Shown here piece after piece: positions 24,446 through 32,558 of a DNA stretch of 32,558 nucleotides (position 1 is its first letter; the number at the start of each line of letters is the position of its first letter). Source of the stretch: Pseudomonadota bacterium (GTDB lineage: Bacteria; Pseudomonadota; Gammaproteobacteria; Burkholderiales; Thiobacillaceae); contig JAUXXW010000059.1 in assembly GCA_030684775.1 (NCBI GenBank), positions 1 through 32,558 on the forward strand, written 5' to 3'. A model generated the notes under the pieces. The model saw only the letters and a list, made by a program, of their open reading frames with translations, was not told the origin of the DNA and did not search any database. Position numbers and translations under genes: made by a program.

Positions 24446-25672
24446 ATGCTGAACGCCCTCTGGATCGGATTTTTCCTGACCGCCTTCGGCGCCGCCGTGA
24501 TGCAGTTTCTCGGCGGCGATCAGGCTATTTTCGCGACGGTGATGAAGGCCTCCTTCGATGCCGCCAAGATCGCTTTCGAGGTGGCGCTGGGGCTGACCGG
24601 GGTGATGTGCTTGTGGCTGGGGGTGATGAAGATCGGCGAGCGGGCCGGTTTTCTCGCGCTGCTCGGGCGCTGGCTGGCGCCGCTGTTCACGCGCCTGTTT
24701 CCCGATGTGCCGCGCGGGCATCCGGCGCTGGGCTCGGTCACCATGAACATGGCGGCCAACATCCTGGGCCTCGATAACGCGGCCACCCCTATCGGCCTCA
24801 AGGCCATGCGCGAGTTGCACGAATTGAACCCGGACAAGGAAACGGCCAGCGACGCGCAGATCCTGTTTCTGGTGCTCAACGCCTCGTCGGTGACCCTGCT
24901 GCCGGTGACCATCTTCACCTACCGGGCGCAGATGGGCGCGGCGGACCCCACGGATGTGTTCATCCCGATTCTGATGGCCACCTATTGCTCCACGCTGGTC
25001 GGGTTTTTCTTCGTGGCGACGCTGCAGCGCATCCGCCTGGATGCCGTGGTGCTGGCCTGGATGGGGGGGCTGACCGCGGTGGTGGGCGGCCTGGCCTGGT
25101 ACTTCGCGCAGTTGCCCACCGCCGTGATGACCGCGCAGTCGTCGCTGTTGAGCAATTTCCTGCTGCTGGCGCTGATCGTGATCTTCCTCATCGGCGCGCT
25201 GGTAAAGAAGGTGAATGCTTACGAGGCCTTCATCGAGGGCGCGAAAGAGGGCTTCAATACGGCGGTGACCATCATTCCCTATCTGGTGGCGATGTTGGTG
25301 GCCATTGCCATGCTGCGCGCCAGCGGGGCGTTGCCGGCCTTCGTCGAGGCAGTGCGCGCCGGCGTGGTGATGCTGGGATTCGATGCCGCCTGGGTGGAGG
25401 GCCTGCCGACCATGCTGATGAAGCCCCTGTCCGGTTCCGGGGCGCGGGCGATGATGGTGGAAACCATGCAGGCCTCCGGCGCGGATTCCTTCGCCGGGCG
25501 TCTGTCCAGCATCGTCCAGGGCAGTACCGAGACGACCTTTTATGTCTTGGCGGTGTATTTCGGCGCGGTCGGTATCAAGCGCGTGCGCCACGCCGTGGCC
25601 GCCGGCCTGATGGCGGACCTGGGCGGATTCGTCGCGGCGGTGTTCGCGGCCTATCTGTTTTTCGGCGGATAA
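24446..25672 (+). CDS. SpmA-SpmB fusion membrane protein (nucleoside recognition/Gate domains)
   Basis: A 408-aa polytopic inner-membrane protein with two Gate (nucleoside recognition) halves. The SpmA-like half (about 1-190) has SVTMNMAANILGLDNAATPI and GLKAMREL. The SpmB-like half (about 230-408) has VNAYEAFIEGAKEGFNTAVT, MKPLSGSGARAMMVETM and LSSIVQGSTETTFYVLAVYF. In Bacillus the two are separate proteins for spore core dehydration; fused forms occur widely in non-sporulating Gram-negatives, where the substrate is unknown. It is expected to move a small solute. It stands alone after its own promoter and before a hairpin repeat. Confidence 0.9.
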   Translation: MLNALWIGFFLTAFGAAVMQFLGGDQAIFATVMKASFDAAKIAFEVALGLTGVMCLWLGVMKIGERAGFLALLGRWLAPLFTRLFPDVPRGHPALGSVTMNMAANILGLDNAATPIGLKAMRELHELNPDKETASDAQILFLVLNASSVTLLPVTIFTYRAQMGAADPTDVFIPILMATYCSTLVGFFFVATLQRIRLDAVVLAWMGGLTAVVGGLAWYFAQLPTAVMTAQSSLLSNFLLLALIVIFLIGALVKKVNAYEAFIEGAKEGFNTAVTIIPYLVAMLVAIAMLRASGALPAFVEAVRAGVVMLGFDAAWVEGLPTMLMKPLSGSGARAMMVETMQASGADSFAGRLSSIVQGSTETTFYVLAVYFGAVGIKRVRHAVAAGLMADLGGFVAAVFAAYLFFGG

Positions 25673-25691
25673 ACCGCCTACGGTTAGCAGC

Positions 25692-25766
25692 GTAGGTTGG
25701 GCAAAGCGCAGCGTGCCCAACTTGCGACGGTGGATTGTTGGGCACGCTGCGCTTTGCCCAACCTAC
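25692..25766. repeat. Perfect 30-bp inverted repeat, copy 2
   Basis: Arms at 25692-25721 and 25737-25766 are exact reverse complements and identical to those at 17224-17295; the centre is 15 bp and unrelated. The second arm ends 1 bp before the AAAGGAG ribosome site (25768-25774) of the next gene, so the RNA hairpin would abut it. Confidence 0.95.
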
Positions 25767-25781
25767 GAAAGGAGATGAAGC

Positions 25782-28700
25782 ATGTTGACCCGCCTGCGTT
25801 CCCTGCTTCTGAAAACCCCCATCAAGATCGCCCTCGGCGTGATTGCGGCCTGGTTCCTGTTCGCCTGGTTCGGCTTCGAGCCGTTAGTGAAATGGGCGGT
25901 GCCGAAATACATCGCCGACAAGAGCCGACACACGCTCAGCCTGCAAGTCGCGAAGTTCGATCCGCTACGGCTGTCCATCGACCTGAAAGGCCTGAAACTG
26001 GCTGAGCCGGACGGTAAACCGTTGCTGGCATTTGATGAACTGTTCGTCGATTTTGCTGCCGCCAGCCTGTTCGACTGGGCTTACACCTTCGACACCATCC
26101 GCCTGGTGGCGCCGAAAGCGCATGTGGAGCTGCGCGCCGATGGCAGCCTCAACTGGACCGCGCTGATCGAGGCGCTGAAAAGCAAGGACGAGGAAGAAGA
26201 CCCGCCGCTGCCGCGCCTGCTGATTCGCCAGATCGCTCTGGAGAAAGGCCGCGTCGAGTTCTCGGATCGGAAAGTGAACTTCGAAACTGCGCTGAACCCG
26301 CTCGACCTGACCCTGAGCGACCTCTCCACCCTGCCCGACGACAAGGGTGCCTACACCCTGGCCGCCTCCACGCGCCTGGGCGCGCGCATCCGCTGGAAGG
26401 GCGATGTGACGCTGAAACCCCTCACGGCCAGTGGCGAACTGGGTATCGACAAGGTGACGCTGGCCAACTATTGGCCCTATCTGGCCGGCAAGCTGAACAT
26501 GGCCCCGCCGGAGGGTGTCGCCGGCCTGACGCTGAATTACCGGATGGGTTATGCCGACAAGCGCTTGTCATTGCTGCTGGACAAGCTGGGACTCAAGCTC
26601 GAAGGTCTGGCATTGCGCGGCGACAAGGCCGAGCGGGACGCCATCGCCCTGGACCAGGTGGCGCTCACTGGTGGGCGCTTCGACCTGGAAAAACGGCAAC
26701 TCGACATCGGCGAAATCGCGCTGTCCGGTGGCAAGGTGGATCTACGGCGCGACAGGGCGGGGCGGCTGGAGGTGATGGATTGGTTCAAGCGCCCCTCCCC
26801 ACCCGCAGGAGAGGGAAATGGGGTGGTTTCAGCAAAGGCTGTCGCCAAGTCGAACCCGACTTCCCTCACCCCCTCCCCCGGGGGGGGAGGGGAGGCATGG
26901 CGCATCAACCTCGCCAAATTCTCACTCAACGGCCTCGGCATCCACGTCAACGATGCCGGTTTCGCTACCCCGCTCGATGCCGAAATCGGCAATCTCCAGG
27001 TGGGTTTCACGGCCCACGCCGAAGCCGGTGGAGCAAAGACCCAGGCGGTGCTGGACGAACTCGCCGTGGCGGTTTCCGGCATTCGTCTGGCTTCCGGCAA
27101 GACGCCGTTGCTTGTGCTCGGTGGACTCCAACTGGAACAAGGGAGGCTCGACCTGGGGGCGCGCGAAGCGCATGTCGGCCGGGTGGCGCTGGCGAATGGC
27201 AAGGTGGAGCTGCGGCGTGATGCCAAGGGGCGTATCGCCGTGCTGGAGGCCTTGCGCCCTCTCCCGCGAGCGGGAGAGGGCCGGGGTGAGGGGGCAAGCA
27301 ATCCTGCCCATGCTGGCAATACCCCTCACCCCCAGCCCCGCCCGCGGGAGAGGGGAGTCGAAGTGTCGCCCGAGCCGGCCTGGCGCTATCGCGTGGATCA
27401 GGTCGGCCTGGCCGGCTTCCAGATCGCCGTGCGCGATGAAACCGTGCGGCCCGCCGGTGGCCTCACCCTGCAAGGCATCGAGGCAACGCTGCGCGGCATC
27501 AGCGAAAACCTGAAAACGCCGCTGCCGGTGAATCTCGCGTTCCGGGTCAAGGAAGGTGGTCGCTTCCAGGCCTCCGGCAAGGTCATTCCCGCCCGCTTGC
27601 GCGCCGACATCAAGCTGAAACTAGACGGCCTCGCTCTGGCGCCCGCGCAACCCTGGCTGAGCCAGGCGGCGAATCTGCAACTGGCTTCCGGGCGTGCCGC
27701 CGCGCGGGGGCGGGTCAAATTCGACGGCAAGGCCGCGGCGGACAAGCAGGTCAGCTTCAAGGGAGGCTTCACGGTCGATGATCTTCTACTCAAGGAAAGC
27801 GAAACCGGCGACCGCTTCCTGGCCTGGAAACGCCTGACCAGCGACACGGTCAGCGCCACGCCCGGCGGTCTGTATATCGACGAAATCAAGCTCGACAGCC
27901 TGGGCGCCAAGCTGGTTATCTATCAGGACAAAACGGTCAATCTGAAGAAGATTCTTCGGACGGCGGAAGTCGGCAAGGATGTCACTGGTACGCCACCCGT
28001 GGCGCCGGCATCCCCCGATTTCCGCCTCAACATCGACAGCGTGCGGGTCGAGCACGGCGAAGTCGACTTCGCTGATTATTCTTTGCGCCTGCCGTTCGGC
28101 ACCCGCATTCACGACTTCAAAGGCGCCCTCAACGGCATTTCCAGCCAACCCGGCACAGCGGCGGAACTGGAACTGGACGGGCGCGTGGACGAGTACGGCC
28201 TGGCGCGCGTGGTGGGGCGGATCGAGCTGTTCGATCCCGCCGCCTTCATGGACATCAAGACCGTGTTCCGTAACGTCGAGATGGCCAACCTCACGCCCTA
28301 TACCGCCACCTTCGCGGGCTACAAGATCGCCTCCGGCAAGCTCTCGCTGGACCTGGAATACAAGATCAAGCAGCGTGAATTGCGGGGCGAGAACCAGATC
28401 GTGATGGACAAGCTCACCCTGGGCGAGCGCCTGGAAGGCCCCGACATCAAGCACCTGCCGCTGGAACTGGCCATCGCCATCCTGCGGGACCCGGACGGCA
28501 AGATCGACCTCGGCCTGCCGGTTTCCGGCAGCCTGGACGATCCGCAATTCAGCTACGGCCGCATCATCGGCAAGGCCATCGGCAACATTCTCACCAAGAT
28601 CGTCACGGCGCCGTTCCGGGCGCTCGCCCGCCTGTTCGGCGGCGACGGCGAGAAACTGGAGCAGATCGCCTTCGAAGCCGGCGAACAAGGTCTTACGCCG

Positions 28701-29318
28701 CCGGAAAAGGAAAAATTCAATCAGATCACGCAGATACTCGCCAAGCGCCCCGGCCTGGGGCTCACCGTGCATGGCGCCTGGTCCGCCGAAATCGACCGTC
28801 CGGTGATGAAGGAGCGGCAACTGCGCCGTGCCGTGGCCGAGAAGATGGGCGTGAAGTTGGCGCCGGATGAAGATGCCGGCCCCATTTCCACGGCCAATCC
28901 CAAGGCCCAAAGCGCGCTGGAAGCCCTCTACGCCGTTCGCTTCGGCGAAGCGGATTGGAAGGTGCTTCAAGCCAGATGGCAACAGGCCAACCCCGAGAAG
29001 AAACAGGGCGCGGGCAAGATGCTGTCGCGCCTGAACGGCCAGATCAAGCCGGAACAGCCGCTCGGTGAAGAGGCGCTATCCGCCCTCAAGGGGAGCGATC
29101 TTCACGCCTTGCTCTACGGCCGCCTGCTGGACCAGGAGACGGTCAGTGACGAGACCCTGAAGCAATTGGCCGAGCAGCGGGCGCAAGCCATCGTCGCTGG
29201 CCTCGCCGCCGCCGGCGCCCCACCCGAACGCATCCAGACGGCCGCGACCGAGCCCTTCCAGGGCGAGGGGAAAGAAGTGCCGGCGAAACTCGAATTGGGG
29301 GTGGCGGGGAAGCACTGA
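25782..29318 (+). CDS. DUF748 (AsmA-like) envelope protein
   Basis: A 1178-aa protein anchored by one N-terminal membrane helix (IKIALGVIAAWFLFAWFGF, about residues 14-32). The rest should lie in the periplasm as a long beta-rich AsmA/VPS13-like body, a family linked to phospholipid traffic between membranes. Typical DUF748 text is seen early (AKFDPLRLSIDLKGLKL, FDELFVDFAAASLFDWAYTF) and late (FRNVEMANLTPYTATFAGYK, LGLPVSGSLDDPQFSYGRII). The C-terminal 200 residues are helical and charged. AAAGGAG at 25768 supports ATG 25782. Two palindromic repeats inside the gene add Pro/Gly/Arg-rich linkers at residues about 337-372 and 492-525 without breaking the frame. Confidence 0.9.
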   Translation: MLTRLRSLLLKTPIKIALGVIAAWFLFAWFGFEPLVKWAVPKYIADKSRHTLSLQVAKFDPLRLSIDLKGLKLAEPDGKPLLAFDELFVDFAAASLFDWAYTFDTIRLVAPKAHVELRADGSLNWTALIEALKSKDEEEDPPLPRLLIRQIALEKGRVEFSDRKVNFETALNPLDLTLSDLSTLPDDKGAYTLAASTRLGARIRWKGDVTLKPLTASGELGIDKVTLANYWPYLAGKLNMAPPEGVAGLTLNYRMGYADKRLSLLLDKLGLKLEGLALRGDKAERDAIALDQVALTGGRFDLEKRQLDIGEIALSGGKVDLRRDRAGRLEVMDWFKRPSPPAGEGNGVVSAKAVAKSNPTSLTPSPGGGGEAWRINLAKFSLNGLGIHVNDAGFATPLDAEIGNLQVGFTAHAEAGGAKTQAVLDELAVAVSGIRLASGKTPLLVLGGLQLEQGRLDLGAREAHVGRVALANGKVELRRDAKGRIAVLEALRPLPRAGEGRGEGASNPAHAGNTPHPQPRPRERGVEVSPEPAWRYRVDQVGLAGFQIAVRDETVRPAGGLTLQGIEATLRGISENLKTPLPVNLAFRVKEGGRFQASGKVIPARLRADIKLKLDGLALAPAQPWLSQAANLQLASGRAAARGRVKFDGKAAADKQVSFKGGFTVDDLLLKESETGDRFLAWKRLTSDTVSATPGGLYIDEIKLDSLGAKLVIYQDKTVNLKKILRTAEVGKDVTGTPPVAPASPDFRLNIDSVRVEHGEVDFADYSLRLPFGTRIHDFKGALNGISSQPGTAAELELDGRVDEYGLARVVGRIELFDPAAFMDIKTVFRNVEMANLTPYTATFAGYKIASGKLSLDLEYKIKQRELRGENQIVMDKLTLGERLEGPDIKHLPLELAIAILRDPDGKIDLGLPVSGSLDDPQFSYGRIIGKAIGNILTKIVTAPFRALARLFGGDGEKLEQIAFEAGEQGLTPPEKEKFNQITQILAKRPGLGLTVHGAWSAEIDRPVMKERQLRRAVAEKMGVKLAPDEDAGPISTANPKAQSALEALYAVRFGEADWKVLQARWQQANPEKKQGAGKMLSRLNGQIKPEQPLGEEALSALKGSDLHALLYGRLLDQETVSDETLKQLAEQRAQAIVAGLAAAGAPPERIQTAATEPFQGEGKEVPAKLELGVAGKH
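26791..26895. repeat. GC-rich palindromic repeat in the DUF748 gene, first site
   Basis: A CCCCTCCCC...GGAGAGGG half and a CCCTCACCCCCTCCCCC...GGGGAGGGGAGG half flank a 35-bp centre. It encodes PSPPAGEGNGVVS...LTPSPGGGGE between EVMDWFKR and WRINLAKFSL, which would otherwise join naturally. It is related to the elements at 4901 and 27257. Confidence 0.72.
27257..27356. repeat. GC-rich palindromic repeat in the DUF748 gene, second site
   Basis: Left half CCCTCTCCCGCGAGCGGGAG followed by AGGGCCGGGGTGAGGGG; right half CCCCTCACCCCCAGCCCCG followed by CCCGCGGGAGAGGGG. The two halves are inverted with respect to each other. It encodes PLPRAGEGRGEGASN...HPQPRPRERGVE between VLEALR and the WRYRVDQVGLAGF strand. 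Confidence 0.78.
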
Positions 29319-29489
29319 GGCACCTGCGGCATTCGGGTCGTCGCGGCCACGAGGTCTCTGAGACGCAGGTCGGCCCGGTAGAATTTCGGCGGATCAGCCA
29401 TGCGGCGATGGTATGGTTTACGCGATCCCCGATGCCTCTGCCCACTACCGCCACCCGCCGGGGGAAACCCGGTGCACGAGAGACTACTC

Positions 29490-31442
29490 ATGTACGAACA
29501 AGCGTCCCATTCGTTGTTGAATGACATCCTGGCCGAGTTGAAACCCGAGGCCGGCAATGTACGGCTACGCCACTTCTACACCCGCCTCGGGGCGAACTTT
29601 TACGCGATCCATTCTCTGTTCCATCTGCTCTACGGCGACCGCTCCGATTTCAAGGAGCAGATGGCCAGCCTGGTCGAGAAGCTTGCGCAGCGCTACATCG
29701 AACGGGCGCCGGGCCTGCGCAAGTCCGATCTGGCGCGGGAAAAGGACTACAACTGGTTCCTCAACCAGAAGTGGGTCGGCATGGCGCTGTACTGCGATCG
29801 TTTCGCCGATGACCTGAAGGGCTTGCGCGCGCACCTGCCTTATCTGCAGGATCTGGGCGTCAACATGGTGCACGTCATGCCCGTGCTCGACTGCCCTCCG
29901 GACAATAGCGATGGCGGCTACGCGGTGCGCGATTTCAAGCGGATCGACGCCCGTTTCGGCACTACGGAGGATGCCGCGGCGCTGGCCGCCACGCTGAAGA
30001 AGCGCGACATGCTGCTGGTCCTCGATATCGTGGTCAACCACACCTCGGACGAGCACGAGTGGGCGCGACGAGCGCGCAAGGGCGAGAAGAAATACCAGGA
30101 TTACTACTTCGTCTTCGACGACCGCGAGATTCCGGACATCTACGAAGAGACCATGCCGGAGATTTTTCCGGCCACCGCGCCAGGCAACTTCACCTGGGAC
30201 GGGGAAATGGGCAAGTGGGTGATGACGGTGTTCAACAACTTCCAATGGGATCTGAACTATCGCAACCCGGCGGTGCTGATCGAGATGATCGACATCATCC
30301 TGTTCTGGGCGAACCAGGGCGCGGACATCCTGCGCCTGGACGCGGTGGCTTTCCTGTGGAAGAAGATGGGCAGCGTCTGCCAGAACGAGCGTGAGGCGCA
30401 TCTGTTGCTGCAATTGATGAAGGATTGTTGCCAGGTGACCGCGCCGGGCGTGTTGTTCATCGCCGAGGCCATTGTCGCGCCCAGTGAAATCGCCAAATAC
30501 TTCGGCGAGGACGCGATCAACGCCAAGGAATGCGAGATCGCCTACAACGCCACGTTCATGGCCCTGCTCTGGGATGCGGTTGCGACGAAAAATGCGGTCT
30601 TGCTCGGCCAGGGCATCAAAAGCCTGCCCAACAAGCTGGAACGGGCAACCTGGCTCAATTACGTGCGCTGCCACGACGACATCGGCCTTGGTTTTGACGA
30701 CAACGATATCCGTCTGTCCGGCTATGACCCGGCCCAGCACCGTCGTTTTCTGATCGATTACTACACTGGCCGGTTTCCCGGATCGATTGCCCGCGGACTG
30801 CCGTTCGGCGAGAACCCGAAAACCGGCGACGCCCGCATCTCCGGTTCCCTGGCCTCGCTGGTCGGGCTTGAGTCCGCGCTGGAAAGCGGGAATGAAGCGG
30901 CCATCGACGCCGCGATCAATACCATCGTGCTGCTGCACAGCATGATTCTCTCGTTCGGCGGGATACCGCTGCTCTACTACGGTGACGCGATCGGCACGCT
31001 CAATAGCCTGGAATACCTCGCCGACCCCGCCAAGGCCGCCGACAACCGCTGGATGCATCGTTCGCATTTCGACTGGAGCAAGGCGGAAAAGCGCCATCAG
31101 ACCGGCACGGTGGAAAACCGCATTTTCAGCGCCCTGAAGAAGATGATCGCGCTACGCAAGGAGATCACGGCGTTCGCGGACTTCGACAACCGCCAATTGC
31201 TGGCGATGAATGCCCCCCACCTGTTGGTCTTTTCCCGTACCGATCCGCAAAACAGCCGCAATCGGGTACTGGTGGTCGGCAACTTCAACGACGCGGAGCA
31301 GACGCTTGCGATCAGCGCGTTAAGGCCGCACGGTTTTTTCCAACAGGGCGCCATGAAAGACCTCTGTTCGGGCGAACGCATCACGGTTGAAAACGATGCG
31401 GTCGTCCTGTCCCCGCTGTCCTGTTATTGGCTCACCGACTGA
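29490..31442 (+). CDS. Amylosucrase (GH13 subfamily 4)
   Basis: Builds an alpha-1,4-glucan from sucrose, releasing fructose; may also hydrolyse or isomerise sucrose. The 650-aa protein matches the amylosucrase length and plan, with an N-terminal helical domain (RLRHFYTRLGANFYAIHSLF) before the TIM barrel. Catalytic residues: nucleophile D284 in DILRLDAVAFLWKKMG, acid/base E326 in LFIAEAIVAP, and D396 in YVRCHDDIG. The 42-residue spacing of the first two equals that of Neisseria amylosucrase as I recall it. FNNFQWDLNYRNP and GIPLLYYGDAIGTLN are also typical. ATG 29490 follows GAGAG at 29478-29482; an in-frame GTG at 29472 is less likely. No signal peptide is seen, and no sucrose transport or synthesis gene is adjacent. 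Confidence 0.9.
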   Translation: MYEQASHSLLNDILAELKPEAGNVRLRHFYTRLGANFYAIHSLFHLLYGDRSDFKEQMASLVEKLAQRYIERAPGLRKSDLAREKDYNWFLNQKWVGMALYCDRFADDLKGLRAHLPYLQDLGVNMVHVMPVLDCPPDNSDGGYAVRDFKRIDARFGTTEDAAALAATLKKRDMLLVLDIVVNHTSDEHEWARRARKGEKKYQDYYFVFDDREIPDIYEETMPEIFPATAPGNFTWDGEMGKWVMTVFNNFQWDLNYRNPAVLIEMIDIILFWANQGADILRLDAVAFLWKKMGSVCQNEREAHLLLQLMKDCCQVTAPGVLFIAEAIVAPSEIAKYFGEDAINAKECEIAYNATFMALLWDAVATKNAVLLGQGIKSLPNKLERATWLNYVRCHDDIGLGFDDNDIRLSGYDPAQHRRFLIDYYTGRFPGSIARGLPFGENPKTGDARISGSLASLVGLESALESGNEAAIDAAINTIVLLHSMILSFGGIPLLYYGDAIGTLNSLEYLADPAKAADNRWMHRSHFDWSKAEKRHQTGTVENRIFSALKKMIALRKEITAFADFDNRQLLAMNAPHLLVFSRTDPQNSRNRVLVVGNFNDAEQTLAISALRPHGFFQQGAMKDLCSGERITVENDAVVLSPLSCYWLTD

Positions 31443-31521
31443 CGGGTGAAGACGTGCTTCAGCCGGCCTTTGGCGATGACGCCGCGCGCCCATGCCCTCG
31501 GCGCTGGAGGGGAGTTTTCAC

Positions 31522-32025
31522 TTGAAAGTGATTGATCATGACAACTGCTTGCTGGCGGACCTGGCTGGAAAGAGCCAGGCCGCGGATGCCCGAGCGTGGC
31601 GTGAGGCGTTCCTCTCCATCCGTCTCGACCCCGCCGTCCACGGGGAAGTGGCCCGAATGTTCGAGGCGGCGCGTGGCGGCATGCTTTACGGGTATTTTTT
31701 TCAACCGCTCATGGCGATGGGCGTGGAGCAGTGCTACCGCGTCCTGGAACGAGGCGCCAGAGCGCGTTGTGTCCAGGCGGGGCTGCCGGTGGACTGTGCC
31801 GACAGCCAGGGTAAACAGCATCCCCTTTCTTTCGGCCATAACCTGCGCGCCCTCGCCAAACTGGGTTTGATCCCCGATTCAGACCTGAAACGCTGGCGGC
31901 AAGCGCGTGAATTGCGTGATTGGAGCGCGGCACCCGAGCACCAGGACGCCATCACGCTGGACCACGGCGTGACCGCCTTGTCGCGCGCGGCGGAATTGCT
32001 GGGGAGGTTGTTCCGGGCCCCCTAA
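31522..32025 (+). CDS. Hypothetical helical protein, HEPN-like features
   Basis: A 167-aa predicted helical protein of unknown function. GYFFQPLMAMGVEQCYRVLERGARARC (in two pieces: GYFFQPLMAMGVEQCYRVLE and RGARARC), FGHNLRALAKLGLIPD and RELRDWSAAPEH then AAELLGRLF recall small proteins with HEPN-like folds, where an R-x4-6-H motif is expected near the last helices; the match is weak. Start choice: TTG 31522 follows a strong GGAGGGGAG (31507-31514 region). An in-frame ATG at 31492 would add ten residues but has no good ribosome site. It lies 79 bp after the amylosucrase and may share its transcript. Confidence 0.6.
   Translation: MKVIDHDNCLLADLAGKSQAADARAWREAFLSIRLDPAVHGEVARMFEAARGGMLYGYFFQPLMAMGVEQCYRVLERGARARCVQAGLPVDCADSQGKQHPLSFGHNLRALAKLGLIPDSDLKRWRQARELRDWSAAPEHQDAITLDHGVTALSRAAELLGRLFRAP

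Positions 32026-32558
<533 letters not shown>

Noticed and set aside
29565-31097. 510-aa minus-strand frame opposite the amylosucrase gene
   Set aside because: Antisense shadow; the amylosucrase strand has all catalytic motifs.

Overview
This is a high-GC chromosomal window from a Gram-negative proteobacterium, most likely a betaproteobacterium. The evidence is the block serA-pheA-hisC-tyrA-aroA-...-cmk-rpsA-ihfB-lapA-lapB-pyrF, which is a typical betaproteobacterial order, together with lapAB (LPS assembly) and an AsmA/DUF748-type envelope protein. I cannot name the genus. No rRNA, tRNA, CRISPR array, complete insertion sequence or prophage was seen.

Layout. 1-138 is an intergenic stretch with REP-like palindromes. 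139-5775 is a tight operon for serine and aromatic amino acid synthesis (serA, pheA, hisC-type aminotransferase, tyrA, aroA; 4-bp ATGA overlaps at the last two junctions). 5797-10895 is a two-gene accessory cassette, a 1411-aa fused nuclease/DNA methyltransferase of the type IIG (Eco57I-like) kind and a DUF3800 protein read through a GTGA overlap. It separates aroA from cmk, which are neighbours in related genomes. 11010-16021 resumes the core block: cmk, a hairpin-rich leader, rpsA, ihfB, a strong terminator, then lapA-lapB-pyrF. 16044-18210 holds ugd and cysM, separated by a perfect 30-bp inverted repeat.

18250-24214 is the most interesting region. A minus-strand, translationally coupled operon encodes a TPR protein (823 aa), a mini J-protein lacking HPD, a GrpE-like protein, an Hsp70 and a small zinc-ribbon protein. 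It is bracketed by the 5' part of a vapB antitoxin gene (upstream) and the decayed 3' part of a vapC toxin gene (downstream), both in the operon's orientation. The simplest reading is that a self-contained chaperone cassette landed in a vapBC module.

24446-32558 is on the plus strand: an SpmA-SpmB fusion membrane protein, a second copy of the 30-bp inverted repeat, a 1178-aa DUF748/AsmA-like protein, an amylosucrase, a small hypothetical protein, and the start of pyrG, which runs off the window.

A second theme is dispersed palindromic repeats of several unrelated families. Two families sit inside open reading frames (aroA, the restriction gene, and twice in the DUF748 gene) without breaking the frame. 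They appear to add low-complexity linkers, as Rickettsia palindromic elements do.
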